Made by a program: the position numbers and the translations under genes. Under the pieces are notes generated by a model. It was not told where the DNA came from. It did not search any database and saw only the letters and a list, made by a program, of their open reading frames with translations. A stretch of 64,000 bases of DNA from Pseudoxanthomonas yeongjuensis (GTDB taxonomy: Bacteria > Pseudomonadota > Gammaproteobacteria > Xanthomonadales > Xanthomonadaceae): the NCBI RefSeq assembly GCF_010093345.1, contig NZ_PDWT01000003.1, forward strand, positions 310,001 through 374,000. The letters are read 5' to 3'. Position 1 is the first letter of the stretch; each line of letters starts with the position of its first letter. Shown here piece by piece: positions 16,562 through 25,139 of this stretch.

Positions 16562-19549
16562 TCAGAACGTGCCGCGGATACCGACCATGTACGTGGTGCC
16601 CGGATCGTAGTAGTCGTTGACCGCGTTGTCGTGCCAGAAGTTGGAGCGACGCTCCTCGCCGGTGAGGTTGAGCACGTTGAGCGTGATCTGCGGCTTGCTC
16701 GGCAGGCTCGACAACGTGTAGCTCGCCGACAGATCCAGCTGGCCGCGGTCCTCGCCGTAGATCTGCGCCGGGGCGATGCCCTGCTGGTTCGGACCGGTGC
16801 CGAACGCGCCTTCCGCCCAACTGTAGGACAGGCGCACCGAAGCAAGGTCGTTCTCCCAATAGGCGGTGGCGTTCCACAGCGACGGCGAAACGCCGTACAC
16901 GTTGCCGGAAAGCGCGGTGGCGTCGCGGCCCTCGGTCGAGATCTTGATCTTGGTGTAGTTGGCCATGAAGCCCAGGCCGTTGAACACGAAGTCCAGCGGC
17001 TGCACCCAGATCGCTTCCCAGCCGCGGATGTTCAGCGCCGCATCGGCATTGACCTGCTGCTGCACGTTGATCGTGGCCACGTTCGGGCCGCCGCGCTGGT
17101 TCAGCGCCTCTTGCTGGGTTTCGGTGAGGTCTTCGAACGGAATGCCCAGTTGCAGGAACGGAATCGTGGTCACGCCCTGGAAGGTGTAACCCTCCACTCG
17201 CTTGTTGAACAGGGTCAGGCCGACGAAGCCTTCATCGCCGGTGTACCACTCGCCGCCCAGGTCGAAGTTGGTGGAGATGTACGGCGTCAGGCCCGGGTTG
17301 CCCTGGTTGGCGTTCGTCGCACCCTGGTCGGTGAAGGTGGTGTTCGGCAACATGCTGCTCGGGTTAGGCCGGGTCATCGTGCGCGAACCGGACATGCGCA
17401 GGACCACACTGTCGGCCACGTCCCAGGCCGCGCTGAACGACGGCAACCATTCGCTGTAGTCGCCGTCCAGGCTCTGCCACTGGCGCACGCCGCCGATGGT
17501 GACCGGACCATTGATGTTGTGCTTGGTGTCCACCCAGCGCACGCCGGCGTTGTAGCGCAGGGTGCGGTTGAGGATTTCGGACTCGCCATTGATCTCGATG
17601 TAGGCGGCCTTGCTCTTCTCCTCGAAGCCGCCGGTCGAACCGCCCGTGTTCGGGCCGCCCGATTCGGGCGCGGAATCGCGGAACTCGGCGTAGTTGGTGT
17701 CGGCCATGAAGCGGTCGAAGTCGATGGTGATGAAACCGTCGGGACCCGGCAGCAGGTACTGGGCCAGCTGGTCCTGCGGAACCGCGGCCAGCGGGCCGCC
17801 TTCGCAGGCCGGACGCGGGTTCGGCACGCTGCCGTCGGCATTCAGGCCGCGGCACACGTAATCCTCCCACGCCGCGCTGTTGTCGAAACCCTGGATGGTG
17901 CGGTAGTTGCGGTCCGTGGCCGCGCCGATCCTGATGTTGTTCCTGTCGTCGCCGAACTGCAGGTCGGCGCGGAAGCCGCCGGTCTCGGTCACGCGCTTCT
18001 CGTTCTGCACGTTGACGCGGCCGCCGGCCCAGGTCCAGCCCAGGTTCGGATCGTTGAGGTCCAGGTCGGTGGTCCACGAAGGCAGGCTGCCGTCGTTGGC
18101 GTACTGGATGGTGGTGTACGGAGAGTTGACCAGGATGGTCGGCGACTCGCGGCGCATCCAGCTGCGGCTGACGTTGGCCTGCAAGTCCAGCTTGACCTGG
18201 TCGTCTCCGCCGAACCAGAAGGTGGCGCCTGGATTGGCGCTCCAGTACTTCACGTCCTCGGCGTACGGGCGCGCCTCCAGGAAGTACCGCGCATTGGTGA
18301 AGGTGGCGCTGGTGACCACGCCGTTCTCGTCCAGCTGCATGTCCATCGGGATCATGCTGCCGTTGCGGCCGATCAGGTTCATGTCGATGCGGTCGTTGGT
18401 GCGGTGCGCTTTCGTGTACAGCAGGTCCAGGTAGAAGTTCATGTCCTCGTTCGGACGGAACTCGAACGAGCCCACGAACGCATCGCGGTCGCGGTCGCCG
18501 GACATGTTCACCGGGCGGCCCAGGCGCGGGATCAGCGCTTCGCCGATCTGCGCGGCGGTCAGGCCCGGATTGTTGGCCAGCAACCACGCGGCGTCGATCG
18601 GCTGGCCCGGGGTCAGGCCGGCGCCGATCGTCGAGGGGTTGTCCGGCACCGTGTCGGGGATGCGCCAGCCATTGCCGCCGTAGACATTGCAGGGCTGGCC
18701 CAGGGCGGGAAAGCCGGCGGGATCACCGCCATTGCCGCATTGCGCGTTGGTCAGGTTCGGATTGGTCCAGCCGATGGTCTCGTAGCCTTCGACGCCGATC
18801 TTGCCCTTGACCGAGGACACGCCGACCAGCGCGCCGAAGGTGCCGGCCTCGTTGGTCCAGCTGCCGATCAGCGAACCCTGCGGGCTGATCTTGTCGCTGA
18901 TGTCGTTGTACGAGCCCTGCAGCGAATAGGTGAGGTGCTTGCCGGGATTGTCGAACGGACGCGAGTTGCGCATGTCGACCACGCCCGCCGCGCCGCCTTC
19001 GGGCAGGCTGGCCTTCGGCGACTTGTATACCGTCACCTTGTTGAAGAATTCGGTGGGGAACAGGTTCAGGTCGACTTCGCGGTTCTGGTTGGTCGCGTCC
19101 AGGCCGATCGAGGCGGTGGCCGCGGCGGCGCCATTGATCGTGGTCTTGGTGAAGCTGTTGCCGAGGCCGCGGATGCCGATGTTCAGGCCTTCGCCGTTGA
19201 CGTCGCGACTGATCTGGATGCCCGGGATGCGGGTCAGCGATTCGGCGATGTTGGTGTCCGGGAACTTGCCGATGTCCTCGGCGAAGATCGAATCGGTGAA
19301 GCCGGTCGACTCGCGCTTGGCGTCGGTCGAATATTGCAGGCTCTGGCGGAATCCGGTGGAGACCACCCGGTCGAGGTCGGTCACGGTGGGCTCCGTGCCC
19401 TGCACCTGCGCCGCGGGTTCCGCAGGCGTGGCGACAGGCTCGGCCGGTGCGGATTCCGTGGACTGGGCGAAGGCGGAACCGCTCGCCAGACTGAAAAGCG
19501 CCAGACTCAATGCGCGCGACAACGCCGTTCTTGAAATATGAATTTGCAC
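16562..19549 (-). CDS. TonB-dependent receptor of the Xanthomonas/Caulobacter carbohydrate type
   Basis: This outer-membrane transporter of 995 residues probably takes up xylo-oligosaccharides. The signal peptide ends near SGSAFAQ. The linker leads to a TonB box (DLDRVVSTGFRQSLQ) and a plug with FAEDIGKFPDTNIAESLTR and IPGIQISRD. The barrel closes with GTTYMVGIRGTF, whose terminal Phe is the usual sorting signal. The start is a GTG at 19549 with GGGGAG just upstream. A perfect xyl-box-like palindrome lies 129-142 bases upstream. The gene heads an operon with a GPH symporter, a GH43 and an aldose epimerase, and resembles the xylan receptors of Xanthomonas in this setting. Confidence 0.93.
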   Translation of the reverse strand: MQIHISRTALSRALSLALFSLASGSAFAQSTESAPAEPVATPAEPAAQVQGTEPTVTDLDRVVSTGFRQSLQYSTDAKRESTGFTDSIFAEDIGKFPDTNIAESLTRIPGIQISRDVNGEGLNIGIRGLGNSFTKTTINGAAAATASIGLDATNQNREVDLNLFPTEFFNKVTVYKSPKASLPEGGAAGVVDMRNSRPFDNPGKHLTYSLQGSYNDISDKISPQGSLIGSWTNEAGTFGALVGVSSVKGKIGVEGYETIGWTNPNLTNAQCGNGGDPAGFPALGQPCNVYGGNGWRIPDTVPDNPSTIGAGLTPGQPIDAAWLLANNPGLTAAQIGEALIPRLGRPVNMSGDRDRDAFVGSFEFRPNEDMNFYLDLLYTKAHRTNDRIDMNLIGRNGSMIPMDMQLDENGVVTSATFTNARYFLEARPYAEDVKYWSANPGATFWFGGDDQVKLDLQANVSRSWMRRESPTILVNSPYTTIQYANDGSLPSWTTDLDLNDPNLGWTWAGGRVNVQNEKRVTETGGFRADLQFGDDRNNIRIGAATDRNYRTIQGFDNSAAWEDYVCRGLNADGSVPNPRPACEGGPLAAVPQDQLAQYLLPGPDGFITIDFDRFMADTNYAEFRDSAPESGGPNTGGSTGGFEEKSKAAYIEINGESEILNRTLRYNAGVRWVDTKHNINGPVTIGGVRQWQSLDGDYSEWLPSFSAAWDVADSVVLRMSGSRTMTRPNPSSMLPNTTFTDQGATNANQGNPGLTPYISTNFDLGGEWYTGDEGFVGLTLFNKRVEGYTFQGVTTIPFLQLGIPFEDLTETQQEALNQRGGPNVATINVQQQVNADAALNIRGWEAIWVQPLDFVFNGLGFMANYTKIKISTEGRDATALSGNVYGVSPSLWNATAYWENDLASVRLSYSWAEGAFGTGPNQQGIAPAQIYGEDRGQLDLSASYTLSSLPSKPQITLNVLNLTGEERRSNFWHDNAVNDYYDPGTTYMVGIRGTF

Positions 19550-19677
19550 CGTACTCCCCTCCCGTTTCTGGTGATTCGACCTGTCGCGGATATTGGCCGC
19601 GTGGAGTCGAGTGGTTGGTGTTTTTTGTCAGGACTGACCGTAGCGACCGCGATTGCGTGATGAGCGGACCGGCCGGA

Positions 19678-19691
19678 TGGTAGCGCTACCA
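19678..19691. promoter_or_regulatory. xyl-box-like operator before TonB receptor operon
   Basis: TGGTAGCGCTACCA is a perfect 14-base palindrome. It differs by one base from the xyl-box TGGTAGCGCTAACA described for the Xanthomonas XylR regulon. It lies in the 467-base divergent region between the receptor (minus strand) and the ExuT-like gene (plus strand). It is the likely site of the LacI regulator encoded at 40784. Confidence 0.8.
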
Positions 19692-19838
19692 TTTTTTTCC
19701 CGCACGCTGCGCAGCAACATGGATCCGGGATTGACCGAAAAGTGCCCTGCTGCGTTGCAGCAGGTGCTTGTTTATTGATCGCGGCGTTTTCCGGGACACT
19801 TCTTCCGGGTCTAGCCGGGCGTCGTTCCGCTGTGCTAA

Positions 19839-19852
19839 TGATAGCGCTATCA
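19839..19852. promoter_or_regulatory. LacI-type operator variant before exuT-xylanase operon
   Basis: TGATAGCGCTATCA is a perfect palindrome with the same AGCGCT core as the neighbouring xyl-box but with A/T in place of G/C at the third base of each arm. It lies about 165 bases before the ExuT start. It may be bound by the same regulator with different affinity or by another LacI protein. Confidence 0.65.
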
Positions 19853-20016
19853 CACAAGTCGCAATGCCACGTCGCGCAAGGGAAAACACCGATGATCCGA
19901 ACCAGACCCCACGCGCAATTCGCATTGCGCCGCAGCAATTCCCTTTCTGGCGCGCGCACTTCCTTCCTGCTTCGTCATTCGACGACATGCGCGGATTCTT
20001 CCGTGGCTTGTCGTAC

Positions 20017-21327
20017 ATGAGCAGCGCCGGATCCAGCGCCGACGCTGGGCAAGCGGCGCCGCGGCTGGGCAGGTACCGCTGGCGCATCTGCGCGATGCTG
20101 TTGGCGGCGACCACGATCAATTACATCGACCGCCAGGTCCTGGGCGTACTGGCGCCGTTCCTGCAGGAGGAATTCGGCTGGAACGAGATCGAATACGGCT
20201 ACATCGTCACCGCGTTCCAGGCCGCCTATGCCATCGGCCTGTTGTGCACCGGCGTGATCATCGATCGCCTGGGCACGCGCATCGGCTATGCCATCGCCAT
20301 TGGTGTCTGGAGCCTGGCGGCCATGAGCCATTCGCTGGCCGCAAGCGTCGGTGGCTTCATCGCCGCGCGCTTCATGCTTGGCCTGGGAGAAGCGGGGAAT
20401 TTCCCCGCGGCGATCAAGACCGTCGCCGAATGGTTCCCGCGGCGCGAGCGTGCGCTGGCCACCGGTATTTTCAATTCCGGCTCGAACATCGGCGCGATCG
20501 TCGCGCCGCTGATGGTGCCCGTGGTCGCCGTGACCTGGGGCTGGCAGGCCGCCTTCCTGTTCACCGGCGTGCTGAGTGCGGCGTGGATCGTGGCCTGGTT
20601 GTTGATCTACCGCACCCCAGAGCAACACCCTGCCCTCTCCAGCGCGGAACTGGCGCATATCCGCAGCGACCCGCCGGAACCGACCGTGCGCGTGCCGTGG
20701 TCGCGGATCCTGCGCCATCGCCAGGCATGGGCTTTCGTCGCCGCCAAGTTCATCACCGATCCCATCTGGTGGTTCTTCCTGTTCTGGCTGCCCAAATTCC
20801 TGCATGCCGAATACGGCCTGACCCTGATGGGCCTGGGGCTTCCTCTGATCGTCATCTTCGTGATGGCCGATGTCGGCAGCATCGCCGGCGGCTGGCTGTC
20901 CGGACGCCTGATCAAACGCGGCTGGAGCGTGAACCGCGCGCGCAAGGGCGCGATGCTGGTATGCGCGCTGTGCGTGGTGCCGATCGTCTTCGCCGCGCGC
21001 GCCGACAACCTGTGGCTGGCGGTGGCCTTGATCGGCCTGGCTACGGCGGGCCACCAGGGTTGGTCGGCCAACGTGTTCACGCTGACCTCGGACATGTTTC
21101 CGCGCCGGGCCGTGGCCTCGGTCGTGGGCATCGGTGGCTTCGCCGGTGCGGTCGGCGGCATGATGATCGCCACCTTCACCGGCCTCCTGCTGGAAGCGAC
21201 CGGCAGCTATGTGCCGTTGTTCCTAATGGCCGGCTCGGCCTACCTGCTCGCGCTGATGGTGGTGCATGCGCTGGCGCCCAGGCTTGAACCCGCACAGCTT
21301 GATGTCCCGCCTGCACAAACCATCTGA
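20017..21327 (+). CDS. exuT: ExuT-like hexuronate transporter (MFS)
   Basis: This is an inner-membrane anion:cation symporter of about 436 residues that probably imports glucuronate or aldobiouronic acids. The start of helix 1 (TTINYIDRQVLGVLAPFLQEE) and the loop RLGTRIGYAIAIGVWS are typical of ExuT. AARFMLGLGEAGNFPAAIKTVAEWFP is also a family block. I prefer the ATG at 20017 because MSSAGSSADAG leads into the family start; 19987 is an alternative. It opens a plus-strand operon with xylanase, uxaC, a second xylanase, GH115 and a lactonase-like gene, which fits uptake of the uronic side chain. Confidence 0.9.
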   Translation: MSSAGSSADAGQAAPRLGRYRWRICAMLLAATTINYIDRQVLGVLAPFLQEEFGWNEIEYGYIVTAFQAAYAIGLLCTGVIIDRLGTRIGYAIAIGVWSLAAMSHSLAASVGGFIAARFMLGLGEAGNFPAAIKTVAEWFPRRERALATGIFNSGSNIGAIVAPLMVPVVAVTWGWQAAFLFTGVLSAAWIVAWLLIYRTPEQHPALSSAELAHIRSDPPEPTVRVPWSRILRHRQAWAFVAAKFITDPIWWFFLFWLPKFLHAEYGLTLMGLGLPLIVIFVMADVGSIAGGWLSGRLIKRGWSVNRARKGAMLVCALCVVPIVFAARADNLWLAVALIGLATAGHQGWSANVFTLTSDMFPRRAVASVVGIGGFAGAVGGMMIATFTGLLLEATGSYVPLFLMAGSAYLLALMVVHALAPRLEPAQLDVPPAQTI

Positions 21328-21345
21328 CGCCCCCCGGAGAGTCGC

Positions 21346-22353
21346 GTGAACAAACATCGCATGAGCAAACATCTCTTTCTTGCAAGCCTGCTGTCGATCG
21401 CGGCGAGCGGACCGGCGTACTCCGCGCCCTTGGCGGAAGGCCAGTCGAAATTCCTGGGCAGCGCCTACAGCCAGGCGCAGGCCCCTGATTTTGCCAGGTA
21501 CTGGAACAAGGTGACGCCCGAGAACGCCGGCAAATGGGGCGAGGTCGAGGCGGTCCGCGACCGGATGGATTGGACCCTGCTGGACGAGGCCCACCGCTTC
21601 GCCAAGGCCAATGGCCTGCCCTTCCACATGCACGTGATGGTCTGGGGCAACCAGCAGCCCGAATGGATGGAGACCTTGCCGCCCGCGGAACAGCGCGAGG
21701 AGATCGAGGAGTGGTTCGCGGCCGTGGCCCAGCGCTATCCGGACCTGGATTTCGTGGAAGTGGTCAACGAGCCGTTGAACGACCCGCCGAACAAGGACGA
21801 CGAAGGCGGCGGCAACTACCTCGCCGCGCTGGGCGGCGAAGGCGCCAGCGGCTGGGAATGGATCCTGCAGTCCTACCGGCTGGCACGCCAGTACTTTCCC
21901 CGGGCCAAGCTGCTGATCAACGATTACAACATCACCAACAAGCCCGAGAACACGAAGCGCTACCGCGGGATCATCAAGCTGCTGCAGAAGGAAAACCTGG
22001 TCGACGGCATCGGCGTGCAGGCGCATTCCTTCGCCACGACCAGCGAATGGCCGATGGACGTGCACCGCGCCAACCTGGATTCGCTCGCACAGACCGGCCT
22101 GCCCCTCTACGTGACCGAGATGGATATCGACGGCCCCAGCGATGCCGAACAACTGGCCAGCTACCAGCGCGTTTTCCCGGTGTTCTGGGAACATCCGGCG
22201 GTCAAGGGCATCACCCTGTGGGGATACCGGCCGGGAATGTGGCGCGAGAAGGAAGGCGCGTACCTGATCCGCGCGGACGGCAGCGAGCGTCCCGCCCTGG
22301 AATGGCTGCGACGTTATGTCAGCGGCGATCCGGCAGGCGCCACGACGCGATGA
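21346..22353 (+). CDS. GH10 endo-1,4-beta-xylanase (first copy)
   Basis: This is an exported family 10 xylanase of 335 residues that cleaves internal beta-1,4 bonds of xylan. A signal peptide ends near GPAYSAP. The acid/base Glu is near residue 142 (VEVVNEPL) and the nucleophile Glu near residue 258 (YVTEMDID). WGYRPGMWR marks the last strand. The start is a GTG at 21346 preceded by GGAGAG; an in-frame ATG at 21361 is possible. No carbohydrate-binding module is present. The gene is 18 bases after exuT. The short catalytic domain suggests action on oligosaccharides close to the cell. Confidence 0.92.
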   Translation: MNKHRMSKHLFLASLLSIAASGPAYSAPLAEGQSKFLGSAYSQAQAPDFARYWNKVTPENAGKWGEVEAVRDRMDWTLLDEAHRFAKANGLPFHMHVMVWGNQQPEWMETLPPAEQREEIEEWFAAVAQRYPDLDFVEVVNEPLNDPPNKDDEGGGNYLAALGGEGASGWEWILQSYRLARQYFPRAKLLINDYNITNKPENTKRYRGIIKLLQKENLVDGIGVQAHSFATTSEWPMDVHRANLDSLAQTGLPLYVTEMDIDGPSDAEQLASYQRVFPVFWEHPAVKGITLWGYRPGMWREKEGAYLIRADGSERPALEWLRRYVSGDPAGATTR

Positions 22354-22399
22354 CCGGGATCTTCCATCCGCTCGAATGCATTCCACCGAAGCCGCTGCG

Positions 22400-23821
22400 A
22401 TGACTGCACCAACGCCACTGGTCCTCGACGAAAACCGGCTGTTTTCGCCCGATCCGACAGCCCGTGCGATCGCCCGCCGGCTTTATTCGCAGGTCGCCGG
22501 CCTGCCGATCGTCAGCCCGCACGGCCACACCGATCCGGCCTGGTTCGCGACCAATGCCGCGTTCGCCAACGCGACCGAGTTGCTGCTGGTCCCGGACCAC
22601 TACGTGTTCCGCATGCTTTACAGCCAGGGCATTGCGCTGGATGCCCTGGGCATTCCCCGCGCCGACGGCTCGCGCGCCGGCGTCGATCCCCGCGCGGCCT
22701 GGCGCCTGTTCGCGGCCAACTTCCACCTGCTGCGGGGCACGCCGTCGTCGATGTGGCTGAACCATGTCTTCCACGAGGTCTTCGGCTTGCGCGTGCGTCT
22801 GGAGGAAGCCACCGCCGACACGCATTACGACCACATCACCGGGGCGCTGCAGCGGCCGGAGTTCGCCCCGCGCGCGTTGTTCGAGCGTTTCAACATCGAA
22901 GTCATCGCCACCACCGAATCGCCGCTGGATCCGCTGCGGCACCATGCCGCGATCCGCGACAGCGGCTGGAACGGGCGCGTGGTCACCGCCTATCGTCCCG
23001 ATCCGGTGATCGACCCGGAACACGAACAGTTCCCGGCGGCGTTGCGCCGGTTCGGGGAAATCACCGGCGAGGACGTGCTCGACTGGAACGGATACTTGCG
23101 CGCGCATCGCCAGCGCCGTGCCTTCTTCGCCGCGATGGGCGCCACTTCGACCGACCATGGACACCCCAGCGCAGCGACCGCCGATCTTGCCGATGCCGAC
23201 AAGCGCCGGCTGTTCGACCAGGTCGTGCGCGGCGATGCGACGGCGCAGCAGGCCGAACTGTTCCGCGCGCAGATGCTGACCGAGATGGCCGCGATGAGCC
23301 TGGACGACGGCCTGGTCATGCAGCTCCATCCGGGATGCTTCCGCAACCACAACCGGCAGCTGTTCCAGCGCTTCGGCCGCGACAAGGGCGCGGACATTCC
23401 CGTGCGCACCGAGTACGTGCATGCGCTCAAGCCCTTGCTGGACCGGTTCGGCAACGAACCCGGATTCAAGCTGATCCTCTTCACCCTGGACGAAAGCGCT
23501 TATGCGCGGGAGCTCGGTCCGCTGGCCGGCCACTACCCTGCCCTGCTGCTGGGTCCGGCGTGGTGGTTCCACGATTCGCCCGAAGGCATGTGGCGTTTCC
23601 GCGAACAGACGTTGAGCACCGCCGGCTTCTACAACACGGTCGGCTTCAACGACGACACCCGCGCCTTCCTTTCGATCCCGGCCCGCCACGACGTAGCGCG
23701 GCGCGTGGATTGCGCCTTCCTGGCCAAGCTGGTCGCCGAGCACCGCATGGACGAAGACGAAGCGGCCGAGGTCGTGGTGGACCTGGCTTATCGGCTGCCG
23801 AAGAAGGCTTACAAGCTGTGA
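22400..23821 (+). CDS. uxaC: Glucuronate isomerase UxaC
   Basis: UxaC converts D-glucuronate to D-fructuronate, the first cytoplasmic step for the side-chain sugar. The 473-residue protein has the amidohydrolase-fold metal motif SPHGHTDPAWF near residue 36. Further family blocks are TTESPLDPLRHH, YRPDPVIDP, and LLLGPAWWFHDSPEGM with FYNTVGFNDDTRAFLSIPARHD near the C-terminus. I chose the ATG at 22400, which gives MTAPTPLVLDENRLFSPD; upstream in-frame ATGs at 22376 and 22316 are less likely. It sits between two xylanase genes, linking depolymerisation to catabolism. Confidence 0.95.
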   Translation: MTAPTPLVLDENRLFSPDPTARAIARRLYSQVAGLPIVSPHGHTDPAWFATNAAFANATELLLVPDHYVFRMLYSQGIALDALGIPRADGSRAGVDPRAAWRLFAANFHLLRGTPSSMWLNHVFHEVFGLRVRLEEATADTHYDHITGALQRPEFAPRALFERFNIEVIATTESPLDPLRHHAAIRDSGWNGRVVTAYRPDPVIDPEHEQFPAALRRFGEITGEDVLDWNGYLRAHRQRRAFFAAMGATSTDHGHPSAATADLADADKRRLFDQVVRGDATAQQAELFRAQMLTEMAAMSLDDGLVMQLHPGCFRNHNRQLFQRFGRDKGADIPVRTEYVHALKPLLDRFGNEPGFKLILFTLDESAYARELGPLAGHYPALLLGPAWWFHDSPEGMWRFREQTLSTAGFYNTVGFNDDTRAFLSIPARHDVARRVDCAFLAKLVAEHRMDEDEAAEVVVDLAYRLPKKAYKL

Positions 23822-23838
23822 GGCGGGCGAGCACGCCG

Positions 23839-25044
23839 ATGAGCTTGTCATCGCTGAAGGCCAGGACCCTGGCGTCGCTGTTGTTGGCGGGCCTGGCCGT
23901 TGCAGTCGTCCCGCCACTGCAGGCGGACGATAGCGCAGTGGGCGCCGCTGCGGGAACGTCGGCGAAGTCCGCCACGCTGAAGCAGGCCTACGCCGACGAC
24001 TTCATGGTGGGCGTGGCGGTCAACGACGACATCGTGTCGGGTCGCGATGCGCGCTCGCAGGCGCTGGTTCCGCTGCACTTCAACGCGATCACTGCCGAGA
24101 ACGTTATGAAGAACGAGGTCATACATCCAAGGCCGGGCGTGTACGACTTCGCCGCGGCGGATGCCTTCGTAGCCTTCGGCGAGAAGCACGGCATGTTCAT
24201 CGTCGGCCATACACTGGTCTGGCATAACCAGACACCCGACTGGTTCTTCCAGGATGGCGATGGCAAGCCGAATGATCCGAAAGCCCAGATCGAACGCATG
24301 CGCGGCTTCATCGAAGTTGTCGCCGGTCGCTACGCGGGGCGTGTGGATGCATGGGACGTCGTCAACGAGATCATCGACGAGGACGGCGGCTATCGTCCCA
24401 CCACTTGGGTCAAGGCGATCGGTGATGGCGACGAAGTGGTCCGCAACGCCTTCCGTTTCGCTCAACGCTACGCACCGGACACGGAGCTCTACTACAACGA
24501 TTTCAATGCTTGGCGGCCGGAAAAGCGCGATGGCATCGTGCGCATGGTCAAGATGCTGCAGGCCGCGGGCATCCGCATCGACGGCATCGGCATGCAGGGC
24601 CACTGGGGCCTGGACTATCCATCCACCGCGCATATCGAGACGGCGATCGACGCCTACGCAGCGCTGGGCTTGAAAGTAATGATCACCGAACTGGACGTGG
24701 ACGTGCTGCCGCTGACCAGGGAAGGCCAGATCATCGGCACCGGCATGGCCCATCCGCAATTCCAACGGGAGGAATTCGAACGCTTCCTCGACCCCTACCC
24801 CGATGGACTGCCGGCAGAGGTGCAGCGTCAACTGAGCGAACGCTATGTCGAACTTTTCCGCATCTTCCACCGCAAGCGCGATGCGATCGCGCGGGTCAGC
24901 CTGTGGGGCGTGCACGACGGCATGTCGTGGAAGAACGACTACCCGATCCCGCACCGTACCAACTATCCGCTGCTGTTCGATCGCGAACGCCAACCCAAGC
25001 CCGCATTGGACGCGGTGCTGAAGGTGCCTGCGCGACAGGACTGA
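23839..25044 (+). CDS. GH10 endo-1,4-beta-xylanase (second copy)
   Basis: This second family 10 xylanase has 401 residues. It has a signal peptide ending near PPLQADD and a full catalytic barrel starting LKQAYADDFMVGVAVN. Signatures are TAENVMKNEVIHP, LVWHNQTPDWFF, acid/base Glu177 (WDVVNEI) and nucleophile Glu284 (MITELDVDVLP). It differs clearly from the copy at 21346, so the two are paralogues rather than a recent duplication and may favour different decorations or chain lengths. The ATG at 23839 lies 15 bases after the uxaC stop; the frame continues upstream but is not coding there. Confidence 0.93.
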   Translation: MSLSSLKARTLASLLLAGLAVAVVPPLQADDSAVGAAAGTSAKSATLKQAYADDFMVGVAVNDDIVSGRDARSQALVPLHFNAITAENVMKNEVIHPRPGVYDFAAADAFVAFGEKHGMFIVGHTLVWHNQTPDWFFQDGDGKPNDPKAQIERMRGFIEVVAGRYAGRVDAWDVVNEIIDEDGGYRPTTWVKAIGDGDEVVRNAFRFAQRYAPDTELYYNDFNAWRPEKRDGIVRMVKMLQAAGIRIDGIGMQGHWGLDYPSTAHIETAIDAYAALGLKVMITELDVDVLPLTREGQIIGTGMAHPQFQREEFERFLDPYPDGLPAEVQRQLSERYVELFRIFHRKRDAIARVSLWGVHDGMSWKNDYPIPHRTNYPLLFDRERQPKPALDAVLKVPARQD

Positions 25045-25139
25045 AGGGACGACTCGACGAGGTTGCGCTTACCCGCCAATCCGCCCTTGCACGCCCCACG
25101 GAACCAGCGACCCACTCTTCGAAAGAGGATCTGAAAATC

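Noticed and set aside
16373-19534. A 1053-codon open frame on the plus strand opposite the TonB receptor
   Set aside because: Its translation is Arg/Val/Gly-rich with no recognisable domain. The minus strand encodes a clear receptor, so this is a high-GC antisense shadow.
22753-25044. A 763-codon xylanase with a long N-terminal extension
   Set aside because: The extension reads uxaC out of frame. The xylanase signal peptide begins at 23839.
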